Made by a program: the position numbers and the translations under genes. A stretch of DNA of 64,000 nt from Rhynchopus euleeides (Eukaryota > Euglenozoa > Diplonemea > Diplonemida > Diplonemidae). A model generated the notes under the pieces. That model was not told the DNA's origin. It made no database searches and saw only the letters and a program-made list of their open reading frames with translations. Every line of letters begins with the position of its first letter. Position 1 is the stretch's first letter. Positions 38,552-47,470 of this stretch are shown in pieces. Location of the stretch: positions 2,356,001 to 2,420,000 of the forward strand of contig OY723260.1 in NCBI GenBank assembly GCA_963210315.1, written 5' to 3'.

Positions 38552-39661
38552 ATGAGCTGGGTCGCATGGTCGCAGGCGAACTCTGTGCAGACGCTGTGCG
38601 ATGACAGCGACGCTGCCAGCCAGGCGCCACCCGCATCCCTGGGTGAGGAGGCGGTGCCGTCGCACGACATCACGCCTGAGCAGCTGGTGGACTACGCGAG
38701 GAGCATCGGGATCGACGAGAGGCGTGTCGACCTCTTCTGGATTGCAGAGCACGGCTTGACCGCACCGCTCCCACGCAACTGGAAGTCGTGCACCACGGAT
38801 GATGCTGACAGGCGGCCCGCACACCAGCGGAAGTACTACTTCAACACGAAGTCGGGGGAGTCGATGTGGGAGCACCCCCTTGACAAGTACTTCCGTGAGC
38901 TTGCGAAGTGCTTCTCTGGTGTGTCCTCCGACAAGAAGTCGAAGGATGCCGCGTCACAGACAGCAGCGCACACCGCACACCGCGGGGTGCAGGCAGAGCA
39001 GGAGACGGCAGCAGCCGCAACCCTCGCCACAGTGGAGCGGCGCAGCCGCGGGGCGGACCCGATGCCTGGTGCAAGCACCACGATGACGGCGTGCCTCAAC
39101 GAGCAGGTCACCATGACGACGCCCACCATCGAGCCCCTGCCTGTCGCGACGGAGACTGTGAGTGTCGGCCCGAGCTACCCGACTATCGTGCCGCACTCTG
39201 CCCGCAGCTTCAGGCCCGCCCGCAGCTCGCTGCATGACTTCAAACTCCCTTCCGGGCGGGACGGGGGCGGTGGGGGGAAGTCCTCCCCGGCACCGCCACC
39301 GCCGCCTCCGGAGCCGGACGCCATCACGAAGCAGATGATCAGCGAGTTCCAGCAGTGCCTCTCGCAGCACAAGAAGGAGGTGCTCGACGTGGTGGCCCGC
39401 CAGTCCCAGGCACGCCCGGTGTCGCCACCACCGGAGCCGGAAGTCGGCGCCGCCGGCGCACCGCCGCAGCCACCCTCCTTCCCTGAGGTGGACGAGGCAG
39501 CCGCTGGCACTGCATGGGGCACTTACCAGTGGCTGCTGTCGTACGCCCTCATGGGCTTGGTGCACGTGGCACTCTGCCTGTGCGTGATGCACCTGCTCCC
39601 CCTGGTGCTGACTGAAGAGCCTGCCGAGCAGCCCGAAGGCGTGTTTGCCTGGGGCACCTAG
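38552..39661 (+). CDS. CEP164-type WW-domain protein with C-terminal membrane anchor
   Basis: 369 residues. Residues about 40-118 match the N-terminal module of CEP164-like proteins: an alpha-helical lead-in (VDYARSIGIDERRVDLFWIA) followed by a WW domain with W77 (PLPRNWKSC), the YYFNTKSGESMWEHP strand, W106 and P109. The middle is Ser/Ala/Pro-rich and probably disordered, with a proline run (APPPPPPEPD). Residues about 327-350 form a hydrophobic helix (SYALMGLVHVALCLCVMHLL), followed by a short acidic tail. CEP164 itself is a soluble centriole distal-appendage protein, so the membrane helix is unusual. The WW domain is expected to bind a partner ligand as in CEP164-TTBK2, but the role of this shorter anchored form is open. 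An upstream out-of-frame ATG lies at 38545. Confidence 0.82.
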   Translation: MSWVAWSQANSVQTLCDDSDAASQAPPASLGEEAVPSHDITPEQLVDYARSIGIDERRVDLFWIAEHGLTAPLPRNWKSCTTDDADRRPAHQRKYYFNTKSGESMWEHPLDKYFRELAKCFSGVSSDKKSKDAASQTAAHTAHRGVQAEQETAAAATLATVERRSRGADPMPGASTTMTACLNEQVTMTTPTIEPLPVATETVSVGPSYPTIVPHSARSFRPARSSLHDFKLPSGRDGGGGGKSSPAPPPPPPEPDAITKQMISEFQQCLSQHKKEVLDVVARQSQARPVSPPPEPEVGAAGAPPQPPSFPEVDEAAAGTAWGTYQWLLSYALMGLVHVALCLCVMHLLPLVLTEEPAEQPEGVFAWGT

Positions 39662-40722
39662 AGGGCGGTGCGGGCATGCTGATTGAGGTTCTCCTTCCGC
39701 GCCTTCTCGCGTTTGCGAAGTTGTGTGCCCCGTGTCTGCCCGCCCTCCCTTTGCCACAGACGTGTGTGCCGTGTGCGCCCTCCCGAGGGGGGCGCAGCGT
39801 TGCGTGTCCTTATTTAGATGACGGGCTGGGGTGGGTTGTAGATATATACCGTTTTGACCACCACCGCCAACCCCCTTTTTTATTTTTTACGCACACGACT
39901 TTCGCGCGGAAAGTGTCATTCAGCTCTGCCAAACGTGCTCTACACACCACCCCCTTCATCAGGCAAGTGGGTTTGTAAGTGTGTGTGGAAGCGTCAACGC
40001 ATCAAACGAAGTATCAACAGTAGAGAAAGAGCGGCAGAGTTGAAGTGACACTTTCTGACAACAAAAGGTCCAAGCAAGCTGTTGTGTCACGTGGAAAATG
40101 CAACAACAATGGGGAGGGGAGGGGGGGGGGAGGCACGGCGCTTGCTGTCACAGGAAGGTGTTCATGGGGGGCGGGCCTGCTGCGTTGGGGCGGGAGGGGG
40201 TCACCTCGGTGTCCTTCTGAGCCCCCCTTTCCCCTCTTCTGAGCTTTCCCTCCCATCCCCGGTATTCACCGTAGAATATGAAGTCGTGAGCGAGGACAGA
40301 ACAAGGGTGACACCTGGTGATCTGCTTGTTGGTGAGGGATCTGCAACGCCCGCCGTGATGCCCCGTGGGTTTGGGTCAGAAGGGTATTTTTGGATCTGAT
40401 CCGAGCTGCCAGTTTGAATTTTTGCCTGTGAGTCACTGGCAGTGTTGTGACCATGCATCCACCACTCGCATCTCACTTGATCTCTTCACTATCCTGCATT
40501 TCTAGACGTGACCAGACACACACCTCCCCACCACAGGCTACAAAGCTCAACCCACCCACACCCCCGGGCACCGTACACTGCTGCCTTGTTTGGTGAGCTC
40601 CCCTCCTCTCCCTCCCGGAAAGAAAGCACCGCCCAGCAAGACACTCAGCTTTCTGCGTCAACCGCCGCAGCGTCACGACACACAGACCCCACCCGCCCTC
40701 TGAGACAACTCTCCCCAAAGCC
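39662..40722. other. Intergenic with a family A copy
   Basis: Apart from the family A element at 39889-40055 nothing is recognised. CCTCCCCACCACAG at about 40524-40537 may be the acceptor for the CCCH gene. Confidence 0.45.
39889..40055 (+). repeat. Family A short element, intact copy
   Basis: From ACGCACACGACTTTCGCGCG through the core GTGTGGAAGCGTCAACGCAT to GCAGAGTTGAAGTGACACTT. The terminal repeats AAAGTGTCATTCAGCTCTGC and GCAGAGTTGAAGTGACACTT are near-perfect inverses. As far as I can compare, identical to 47206-47373 and to the two halves around the retroelement at 44408-46782. Confidence 0.92.
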
Positions 40723-41420
40723 ATGTCTTCCTACGCGTCGTCGGGTGGTTCGGCGTCCTCCCTGGACCAGATGCTTGATCTCGAGAACCTGGTGAACTGC
40801 TTGAGCCACATCTACGACGACGAGTTTGCTGGGATGGAAGCCACGAAGCCTGTGCTGGGTGCTGAGGCAGAGCAGTCGCAGCAGCCTGCACACGCGGGGC
40901 CTGCTGCCTACACACCTGTCGAGGTCCCGCGCACAGTGGCCCTGCCTGAGATGGTGCCGGTTGTCCAGCACCACACGGTGCCAGTGCACGTGCCCCAGGC
41001 GCTGGGCACGGCGCAGCCTGCGGCACCGACGGGCTTCAGGTGGGGCGACACGGCCATTGCGCAGGAAGTGGAGAGCAGCGACGGTGTGACGGACAGCCCG
41101 CCGATCTCGCCTACGCCGCTGCCGCGCGGGGCGCCTGCAGTGGAGCCGACGAAGTTCCGCACCAAGGTGTGCCGCAGCTGGGCCTCGGGGGCGCCCTGCC
41201 ACTTCGGTGAGCGCTGCGCCTTCGCACACGGCGAGCACCAGATCCGCAAGAAGCACGAGCGCAACACCTTCCACGAAGTGTACCACACGCAGCAGGGCGC
41301 GTCGCAGCAGGCAGCCAAGCGTGCGCCCGCCCCGCAGCTTCAGCAGGCACCGAAGCAGCACCCGATGCTCCCCGCCGCAGCGCTGGGGGTGCCGATCCGC
41401 CAGGCTGCCGGGCGCGTGGC

Positions 41421-41455
<35 letters not shown>

Positions 41456-41538
41456 TGCCGTCGCAGCACATCGCAAAGAAGCACAACACCGTGAACCCCC
41501 GCTTTGTCGACACCACCGGGTGTGTCTGGTTCCACTGA
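40723..41538 (+). CDS. CCCH (tristetraprolin-type) zinc-finger protein
   Basis: 271 residues from an ATG. One CCCH finger with spacing C-x8-C-x5-C-x3-H: C150, C159, C165, H169 (VCRSWASGAPCHFGERCAFA, then H). It is preceded by TKFRTK, which corresponds to the (R/K)YKTE lead-in of TTP-family fingers that bind AU-rich RNA. Only one finger is present where animal TTP has two. The rest is Ala/Pro/Gln-rich and disordered, with a poly-Q run from (CAG)n at about 41421-41453. Likely a cytoplasmic post-transcriptional regulator of mRNA, by analogy with other small CCCH proteins. The first 60 residues are acidic with a conserved-looking helix (LDQMLDLENLVNCLSHIYDD). Confidence 0.88.
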
Positions 41539-42450
41539 TGCCCTTTCTGAAGACCCCCACGCGCTGAGGATGAGGAGGGGCCCTGCCGTGCCATTGTTGC
41601 CCTGTGACGCATCCCCACGTTTTCTTTTTGAGTTACAACATTACGTAGCGCGGGTATCGCATCAAGAGCTAGGCGTTGCTCGGGTGCGGTTGCGCCGCTT
41701 ACAAATCGCAAATCACGCTGTGCGTGTTGGGGAGCAGAGCTTTTTTTGGTTTCATGCGGCGGTCTTATCGCATCGGTGGGAGAAGGCCTGCGGTTCGATG
41801 CCAAGCTCGCCACCAACACTGCGTCCGGCAGCAGAAACAAACGAATGAACCTCTAAGACCTTCTCTTGTTGAGGTGTGCTGCAGCGGGATATTGCACTCC
41901 TGCCACGAGAGGGTGCTCATCCCGCCAGCTTGTGTGGCACAACGACACATGCAGTTCGCATTCCCCCCCCGGCCGGCCCCTCGCCCCCTCAGCGCCAACA
42001 ACATAATCAACGGCAACGCCGCCAAGAATTCTAACACAACACACACCTCCTCCTGTCGGGATTGTCCTCCCCATGTACACCGTATAATATACACGACACA
42101 GTGAGTGGGGGGAGGGGTCGGGGGGGCTGTGTGGGAGCTCTGTGTGGGACCTGCAGCGTCACCGATGACACCCCACCCCCCCACCCCCACCTCCCTCCAT
42201 CCGAGTTTTTGATGAAGTCTCTTGCCCGGCAGCCCAGCCCAAACGCGCCCTAAAAGAATGTCTTTTTTTTGTCATTTTCAACCCCGTCCCTCCCGGTCCC
42301 CCCCCCACTCCCAACATCTACTCTATATACCCTTTACGTATCTCTCCCTTTTGTTGTACTACTATGGCGACTCCGATGCCTGTTCGGGGGTGGTGGTGGG
42401 GGAAAAAAACTCTTTTTTTTTTGGCGTTTCCTTTTTTCAAAATTTGCCTT
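41539..42450. other. Intergenic, no gene seen
   Basis: Contains a stretch with GCGGTTCGATGCC at about 41790, which resembles a tRNA T-arm, but arms do not pair convincingly. Long pyrimidine runs and a poly-T near 42415. Confidence 0.4.
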
Positions 42451-42751
42451 TTATATGCTCTCACTGAGCGGAAAATATGTCACGCACCGACAGCACAGCC
42501 AAAGCGTTGCTCCCCCCCGCAACGCCAAATAGCCTCACCGGTCGGATAGCCACCCTTGAGGATATTTTTTTTTGGTGGGTGGAAGCAGGTGTATTTCTAG
42601 TGGGGGATGAGGATGAGTCTTTTTGGCATCCGCCCTTTTTCCGGTTTTTTTCCAGCCAAAACCAGGTTTTTTTTCCAGCAAAAAACCGTTTTTTTTCCAG
42701 CCAAAATACCAGTTTTTTCCAGCTAAAACCGGGTTTTTTCCAGCCAAGAGC

Positions 42752-42806
42752 CCAGACGTTCACTACCGTGGCCTCCGGCTGGGGGGCTCCGCCCCCCAGA
42801 CCCCCC
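42752..42806 (+). repeat. Dispersed GC-hairpin repeat, copy 2
   Basis: CACTACCGTGGCCTCC followed by the hairpin TGGGGGGCTCCGCCCCCCA, inside the hAT-like element. Confidence 0.75.
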
Positions 42807-42929
42807 TGTGGCGGATATCTCGTACCCAAGTCCTTCGATTCCCATCAGGTCAGGGAATCCAACAGCTCCAGTAGCCTCAGGAGGACCCGGCCAACAACAC
42901 ACAGAATCTGTACGCCCACACTGAACAGA

Positions 42930-42983
42930 TGCTCACTACCGTGGCCTCCGGCGGCTGGGGGGCTCCGCCCCCCAGACCCCCCG
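42930..42983 (+). repeat. Dispersed GC-hairpin repeat, copy 3
   Basis: Same motif, including GGCCTCCGGCGGC, inside the same hAT-like element about 180 bp from copy 2. Confidence 0.75.
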
Positions 42984-43340
42984 TGTAGCGTGTGTCTGCC
43001 CGTCTAGTAACCGCAGCAAGTCCTTGGGCTGTTTCAGCTGTGGCATATCAGGGGGTTCGTCGGAATAACGGTCCTGAAAGCCGTTTTTTGGGGGTTTTCC
43101 TCCAGCACCCGAGTATGGCGCGAGCGGGAGGAATCGTGGAAGGAACCCATTTGGTACAAGACCAAGGGCCCCACACTGGGGAGGAGGGACATTGGGTACC
43201 ATTTTTAGCTGGAAAAAAGCGGGGATGAATCGGGGATTTTTGGCTGGGAAGACCGGGGATTAAAAATACACCTGGGTGGAAGTGTCAACCGCATCACAAA
43301 AGAAACATCATCCGCGGCTGGACTGCAGTGGCATTGTCTT

Positions 43341-44407
43341 ATTTTCCCCCCTAACATTTTCTTCAAGTCTCTCGTCAGCACAAAATACAAAACACAACAC
43401 AAAACACACACACACACATGGTGTGATCTCTCTCCACTCCTCTCTCTACTGCCCACACACACACAAGCTCCTCTCTGAGTCTCTCTCCCTTCCACCAGCA
43501 CCCCCCTCCCCACCCCAGCCACTTCCCCATCCGCACCCCCCCCCCCCTTCCCTCCCCGTTCAAACCTTCGGAATACAGTCACAGAAAGCCAATCCTGCCT
43601 TTCCCCAACACACTCCCCATCCCCCCCAAGCTCTACGAAGCTCTTCCCCTCTCTGATAGGCCCCTCTCTGATCTTCTTATCTGACATCCCCCGCTCCCCC
43701 CCACCCCCACCCCCGCCGCCGCTCCCTCCCCTCAGATCGACTGAATGAGAGTGAGAGGGTGCGCCGTTTTTCGAAGAAGAAGATTCAAGAAGAAAAATGT
43801 GACATGCGCTTTTTTTTGTGCTTTTGTTTCGCACAAAAAATAAAGATATCTAAAAAGAGATGTGGGGGGCCTTCGCTACCAAGTGTGACTGAGTGAGAAA
43901 AAGTGAGCCACGGCCCACTTCCCCTCACTGGCTGACGAGCTGTGACGAGCAGTGACTGGTAGCGAGGGCCCCCGTGGGGGGAAAAATAAACTAAAAACTG
44001 GCGGTGCCTCTATCTCTCTCTCCCATGCCCTTCCGACCCCCGTCTCCCCCCCCCCCCCCCGTTAGCTTTTGGAGCGCTCTCTCTCTTGATCAAAAATAAT
44101 AAACAAGGGTTGTTCGTATACCCTATCACCCCAAGACCGCCCCCCCCCCCTCGCTCTCCCCTTTTATCGTATACCCACCCTCTTTTGTTCCCACCCCCCA
44201 CCCCCACCCCCACTCTCCCCTGTCCCCTCACGTTTTCATGACCATCGTCTGATGCCCCCCCCCCTCCCCCCCCCCCCCCCCACAGCCTCTCTCATTCCTG
44301 CGCTGACCTTTCACAGACAGCAGGGTGGTGGTGGGTGGGTGGGTGGGGGGGGCACGTTACCTACCTCCCCCCCCCCCTTTCTCGTGCACGGGGTGATGTT
44401 TTGTTGT
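43341..44407. other. Intergenic, simple sequence and one hairpin element
   Basis: CA- and CT-rich stretches, several poly-C runs (43537, 44048, 44247-44280) and a poly-T run near 43810. The only structured item is the family B element at 43865-43975. Confidence 0.5.
43865..43975. repeat. Family B hairpin element, copy 1
   Basis: GGGCCTTCGCTACCAAGTGT at the left is mirrored by GTGACTGGTAGCGAGGGCCC at the right. The inside (GACTGAGTGAG / CTCACTGGCTGACGAG) continues the fold, so the whole 110 bp can form a long hairpin. Related copies at 57592-57680 and 58333-58440. Confidence 0.75.
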
Positions 44408-44502
44408 TACGCACACGACTTTCGCGCGGAAAGTGTCATTCAGCTCTGCCAAACGTGCTCTACACACCACCCCCTTCATCAGGCAAGTGGGTTTGTAAGT
44501 GT

Positions 44503-44521
44503 GTGTGGAAGCGTCAACGCA
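44503..44521 (+). other. att-like core, left border of retroelement 2
   Basis: GTGTGGAAGCGTCAACGCA, identical to 46710-46728 and to the centres of 39889-40055 and 47206-47373. Confidence 0.75.
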
Positions 44522-44567
44522 CATTTATTTTTAGTGAGGAGAGTCAGAAGCAGCGAAAAGGGGCGAG

Positions 44568-45232
44568 CGGAGCCGCCAAAGCGCGTGAACAAAAGCAGCG
44601 GGGACGCGTGTGTTTTACAGGAGCAGCGGGGTGAAGGAACAGCGGTGGTGAAGGACAGCAGAGCGGGTGTGTTTTGAAGGGCCGCCAAAGCGCGTGAACA
44701 AAAGCAGCGGGGACGCGTGTGTTTTACAGGAGCAGCGGGGTGAAGGAACAGCGGTGGTGAAGGACAGCAGAGCGGGTGTGTTTTGAAGGGCCGCCAAAGC
44801 GCGTGAACAAAAGCAGCGGGGACGCGTGTGTTTTACAGGAGCAGCGGGGTGAAGGACCAGCGGTGGTGAAGGACAGCAGAGCGGGTGTGTTTTGAAGGAC
44901 CGCCAAAGCGCGTGAACAAAAGCAGCGGGGACGCGTGTGTTTTACAGGAGCAGCGGGGTGAAGGAACAGCGGTGGTGAAGGACAGCAGAGCGGGTGTGTT
45001 TTGAAGGGCCGCCAAAGCGCGTGAACAAAAGCAGCGGGGACGCGTGTGTTTTACAGGACCGCCAAAGCGCGTGAACAAACGCAGCGGGGACGCGTGTGTT
45101 TTACAGGAGCAGCGGGGTGAAGGACCAGCGGTGGTGACGGACAGCAGAGCGTGTGTGTTTTACAGGGGCGCCAAAGCGCGTGAACAAAAGCAGCGGGGTG
45201 AAGGATCAGCGGGTGTGAAGGACAGCTAGAGG
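44568..45232 (+). repeat. 109-bp tandem array, about six units
   Basis: Units begin GCCGCCAAAGCGCGTGAACA and contain GACGCGTGTGTTTTACAGGA and GTGAAGGACAGCAGAGCG. The first four units have an exact 109-bp spacing; the later ones are shortened. It occupies the same place (between terminal half and gag) as the 80-bp array of the other retroelement. Confidence 0.88.
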
Positions 45233-45260
45233 CGTACGACAAGCAGAGTAGTGAGGAAAG

Positions 45261-46247
45261 ATGGACGTCGACTGGGCTTTGGTCGAGGTGCCGGCCCTCT
45301 CTATGGAGCCCGCAGCGGAGCCGATGCAGCACTGCGTGTTCCCCACATGCGCCACCGTCCATGAGGGCGGAACGGCGCACGCATGCAACGCCTGCGGACA
45401 AGCCACGACGAGGACATGTGTGCGGGCGCATCTGCACCCGAAGGCGGTGGCGGACGCCTTCGTCGCCCACATGGGCAGCGCCGGATGGGTATGCCCAATG
45501 TGCGCGTGGACGAAGATGCAGGCAGGCGGCGCGGCAGCAGCGGAGGAGGCCGCTGAAGAGGAGGACGGGCTGGGGGCGCTGCCCCAACTGGGAGCCGGTG
45601 AAGGGCTCAACATGGAGGCGCGCATGACTCGGCTGGAGGCGAAGGTGGAGGAGCAGGCCGAGACCATCGCCGATCTGCAGAGGCAGCTGCAGGAGGCTGA
45701 CGAGGGGTTGCCGGACGACTTCTCGCCATACGCGGTCGCGACGTGGCGCCCTGGCATATGGAAGGGCGCGGTGCGGCGGCAGATCCGGGCAGAGGTGTCC
45801 CGCGTGTTCCGGGAGGCGAGCCTGCCAGCGTCGGGCACAGATGCGGGGGAATGGATGCACAGCCTCCGCAAATGCTTCGAGCACTTCGACGACGTGCTAA
45901 AGCTCATGAAGATGAACACGGAGGAGGAACCCAGTCTGCTGCCCCTGCACCGCATCGTGTGCGAAATGTCGGCTCTGGCCTGCCTCACGGGGTATGTGGC
46001 ACGTGCCTACTACGAGCACAAGGCGAAGAACATCCCACCCCTCACGTTCTCGGCGTCTCTGCACCAGCGGCTGGTGGGAGAGGCGAATGATGCGCAGGCG
46101 AAGGCGAACCCGCGCCGTTTGGTACCACCGCGTGTGCAACAGGGGGCTGACCCGCGCTACACGCCGTACCCCACCGGGAAGACGGGAAAGGGGGCGGAGC
46201 AGAGGGCAGTGGGAAAGGGGTCGAAAGGGCCCCGCGGGGGACAGTGA
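45261..46247 (+). CDS. Retroelement gag-like protein, element 2
   Basis: 328 residues from an ATG. The Cys/His cluster (CVFPTC, ACNACGQ, RTCVRAH, WVCPMCAW) has the same spacing as in the gag at 11491-12561. An Ala/Glu-rich linker and a coiled coil (MTRLEAKVEEQAETIADLQR) follow, then a conserved DDFSPYAVATW segment and a basic Gly-rich end (GKGSKGPRGGQ). The frame is intact although the rest of the element is deleted, so the protein might still be made. It ends in CAG-TGA-CTC, the same stop context as element 1, with the recombinase frame continuing in phase. Confidence 0.82.
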   Translation: MDVDWALVEVPALSMEPAAEPMQHCVFPTCATVHEGGTAHACNACGQATTRTCVRAHLHPKAVADAFVAHMGSAGWVCPMCAWTKMQAGGAAAAEEAAEEEDGLGALPQLGAGEGLNMEARMTRLEAKVEEQAETIADLQRQLQEADEGLPDDFSPYAVATWRPGIWKGAVRRQIRAEVSRVFREASLPASGTDAGEWMHSLRKCFEHFDDVLKLMKMNTEEEPSLLPLHRIVCEMSALACLTGYVARAYYEHKAKNIPPLTFSASLHQRLVGEANDAQAKANPRRLVPPRVQQGADPRYTPYPTGKTGKGAEQRAVGKGSKGPRGGQ

Positions 46248-46775
46248 CTCCAGCAGACCACCCACCCAGGAACCAGCCCAACGCCGCCCACACCATCCCC
46301 ATACGAGTTCATCCTGAAAGAAAAGAAGCAAACCAACAAGGGCCGCCCCCGCATCAAGCAACAACCACTGTCGAGCGAGATGAGGCTGATCATCATGGAG
46401 GCCACGCAGGAGGCTTTGGGGAACGCACTGTCGAGTTCGTACTGGACGGCTCTGCGCAGGAGCTACGAGAGGTACCGCGAGTTCAGAGAGGAGTGGTGCA
46501 GGGGGGAGGGCCGCACACTACGACACGAGGAGGGGATCACCCTGTGGATCACACACCTGCGGCTCAACGGACTGTCCGCCCCATCGGCGCTGCAATACCT
46601 GGGCAACATCATCGCGAGCCTGCGCCGCTTCGAGTCGTGGGAACAGGAAGGACACGTGCTACGGGACTTCAAGCGAAGCTTGTGCCGCAGCGGGGCATTG
46701 AAGCCAGCGGTGTGGAAGCGTCAACGCATCAAACGAAGTATCAACAGTAGAGAAAGAGCGGCAGAGTTGAAGTGA
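46248..46775 (+). pseudogene. Truncated tyrosine recombinase, in frame behind gag TGA
   Basis: Open in the gag frame directly after the TGA. It reads through a KGRPRIK motif, an ATG at 46380 and the N-terminal SAM-like part (SSYWTALRRSYERYREFREE, SALQYLGNIIASLRRFES) that aligns with the intact recombinase at 10471-11490. At GALKPA it runs into the att-like core and stops at 46775 after 20 codons of family A sequence. The catalytic domain (Arg, HxxR, Tyr) is absent. Confidence 0.85.
46710..46728 (+). other. att-like core, right border of retroelement 2
   Basis: GTGTGGAAGCGTCAACGCA, an exact direct repeat of 44503-44521, fused to the truncated recombinase frame. Confidence 0.75.
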
Positions 46776-46782
46776 CACTTTC

Positions 46783-47205
46783 TCCCCGCACACACGAAAC
46801 GCAAAAAAGACGTGCCGTGAGAGAGAGAGGGGGGGTGGGGGGTGGGGAGGAGAGCACAGTGCTGGAATCTCCCCCAGGGCTGATGTTTGTGTTGCGCTAC
46901 ATCGGGCCGACTCCCTCCCCTCTCTCTCTATCAAGTGCTTGACAACGTGTCGCTGGCGTGCTGCCCCTGAAGCTCCAGCCCACGCAAGCGCGGACCACAG
47001 CAATCGTCACACACACACACACACTGTCTCTCTGCCGGAGATACCGTTTACGACATACAGGGGGTCTCTTCGCTCCGGTGCCAAACGGTGGCGCGATTTT
47101 GGTCCATTTCCTCTTCTCGATTGTAGGGGAAAAACCGCCGAAAATTATTCCGAAGAGCTTCCAAAAGCGAATAACCCACCCCCATGCACACGTTTAATAT
47201 TTTTT
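46783..47205. other. Spacer between two family A units
   Basis: Simple GA- and CA-rich tracts. The stretch near 47060-47110 (TCTTCGCTCCGGTGCCAAAC) resembles the CCTTCGCTCTGTG motif seen elsewhere. No gene. Confidence 0.4.
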
Positions 47206-47373
47206 TACGCACACGACTTTCGCGCGGAAAGTGTCATTCAGCTCTGCCAAACGTGCTCTACACACCACCCCCTTCATCAGGCAAGTGGGTTTGTAAGTGT
47301 GTGTGGAAGCGTCAACGCATCAAACGAAGTATCAACAGTAGAGAAAGAGCGGCAGAGTTGAAGTGACACTTTT
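47206..47373 (+). repeat. Family A short element, intact copy
   Basis: As far as I can compare, identical to 39889-40055 and to the joined halves of the split copy at 44408-46782. It shows the empty-site form of that insertion only 420 bp away from it. Confidence 0.92.
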
Positions 47374-47414
47374 GTTGTGTGGTGGGTCGCACGGAGTGAG
47401 GTCTGATGCTGTTC

Positions 47415-47470
47415 TGCACACTCGTGTGAGCAGATAAGTCACCTCCGCTGTGAGCAAAGCCACGCACACA
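47415..47470 (+). repeat. Family A, left-end fragment
   Basis: GCACACTCGTGTGAGCAGAT followed by AAGTCACCTCCGCTGTGAGC resembles the left end of family A. The core and right half are missing. Confidence 0.5.

Larger units (their letters stand above)
42586..43274. mobile_element. hAT-like non-autonomous element with 8-bp target duplication
   Basis: Begins CAGGTGTATTT and ends AAATACACCTG, perfect 11-bp inverted ends that start with CAGG as in hAT elements. GGTGGAAG is present on both sides (42578-42585 and 43275-43282), an 8-bp duplication typical of hAT transposition. Interior: repeated TTTTTTCCAGC(C)AAAA motifs and two copies of the GC-hairpin repeat. No coding capacity in 689 bp. Confidence 0.82.
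42455..43340 (+). repeat. Diverged family A copy split by a hAT-like element
   Basis: The left part 42455-42585 (CTCACTGAGCGGAAAATATG, then AGCACAGCCAAAGCGTTGCT) and right part 43275-43340 (GGTGGAAGTGTCAACCGCAT, then GACTGCAGTGGCATTG) correspond to family A. The break is exactly at GGTGGAAG, the bases leading into the core. Confidence 0.6.
44408..46782 (+). mobile_element. Deleted tyrosine-recombinase retroelement inside a family A copy
   Basis: Left family A half 44408-44521 and right half 46710-46782, with the 19-bp core GTGTGGAAGCGTCAACGCA duplicated exactly at 44503-44521 and 46710-46728. Between lie a 109-bp tandem array, gag, and the N-terminal third of the recombinase, which joins directly to the right core. 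The recombinase catalytic part and all of RT-RNase H are missing, so this copy is non-autonomous. Layout and orientation otherwise match the complete element at 8521-13136. Confidence 0.88.

Noticed and set aside
41690-41815. tRNA-like sequence (GCGGTTCGATGCC)
   Set aside because: Box-B-like motif only; stems cannot be drawn and no box A at the right distance.
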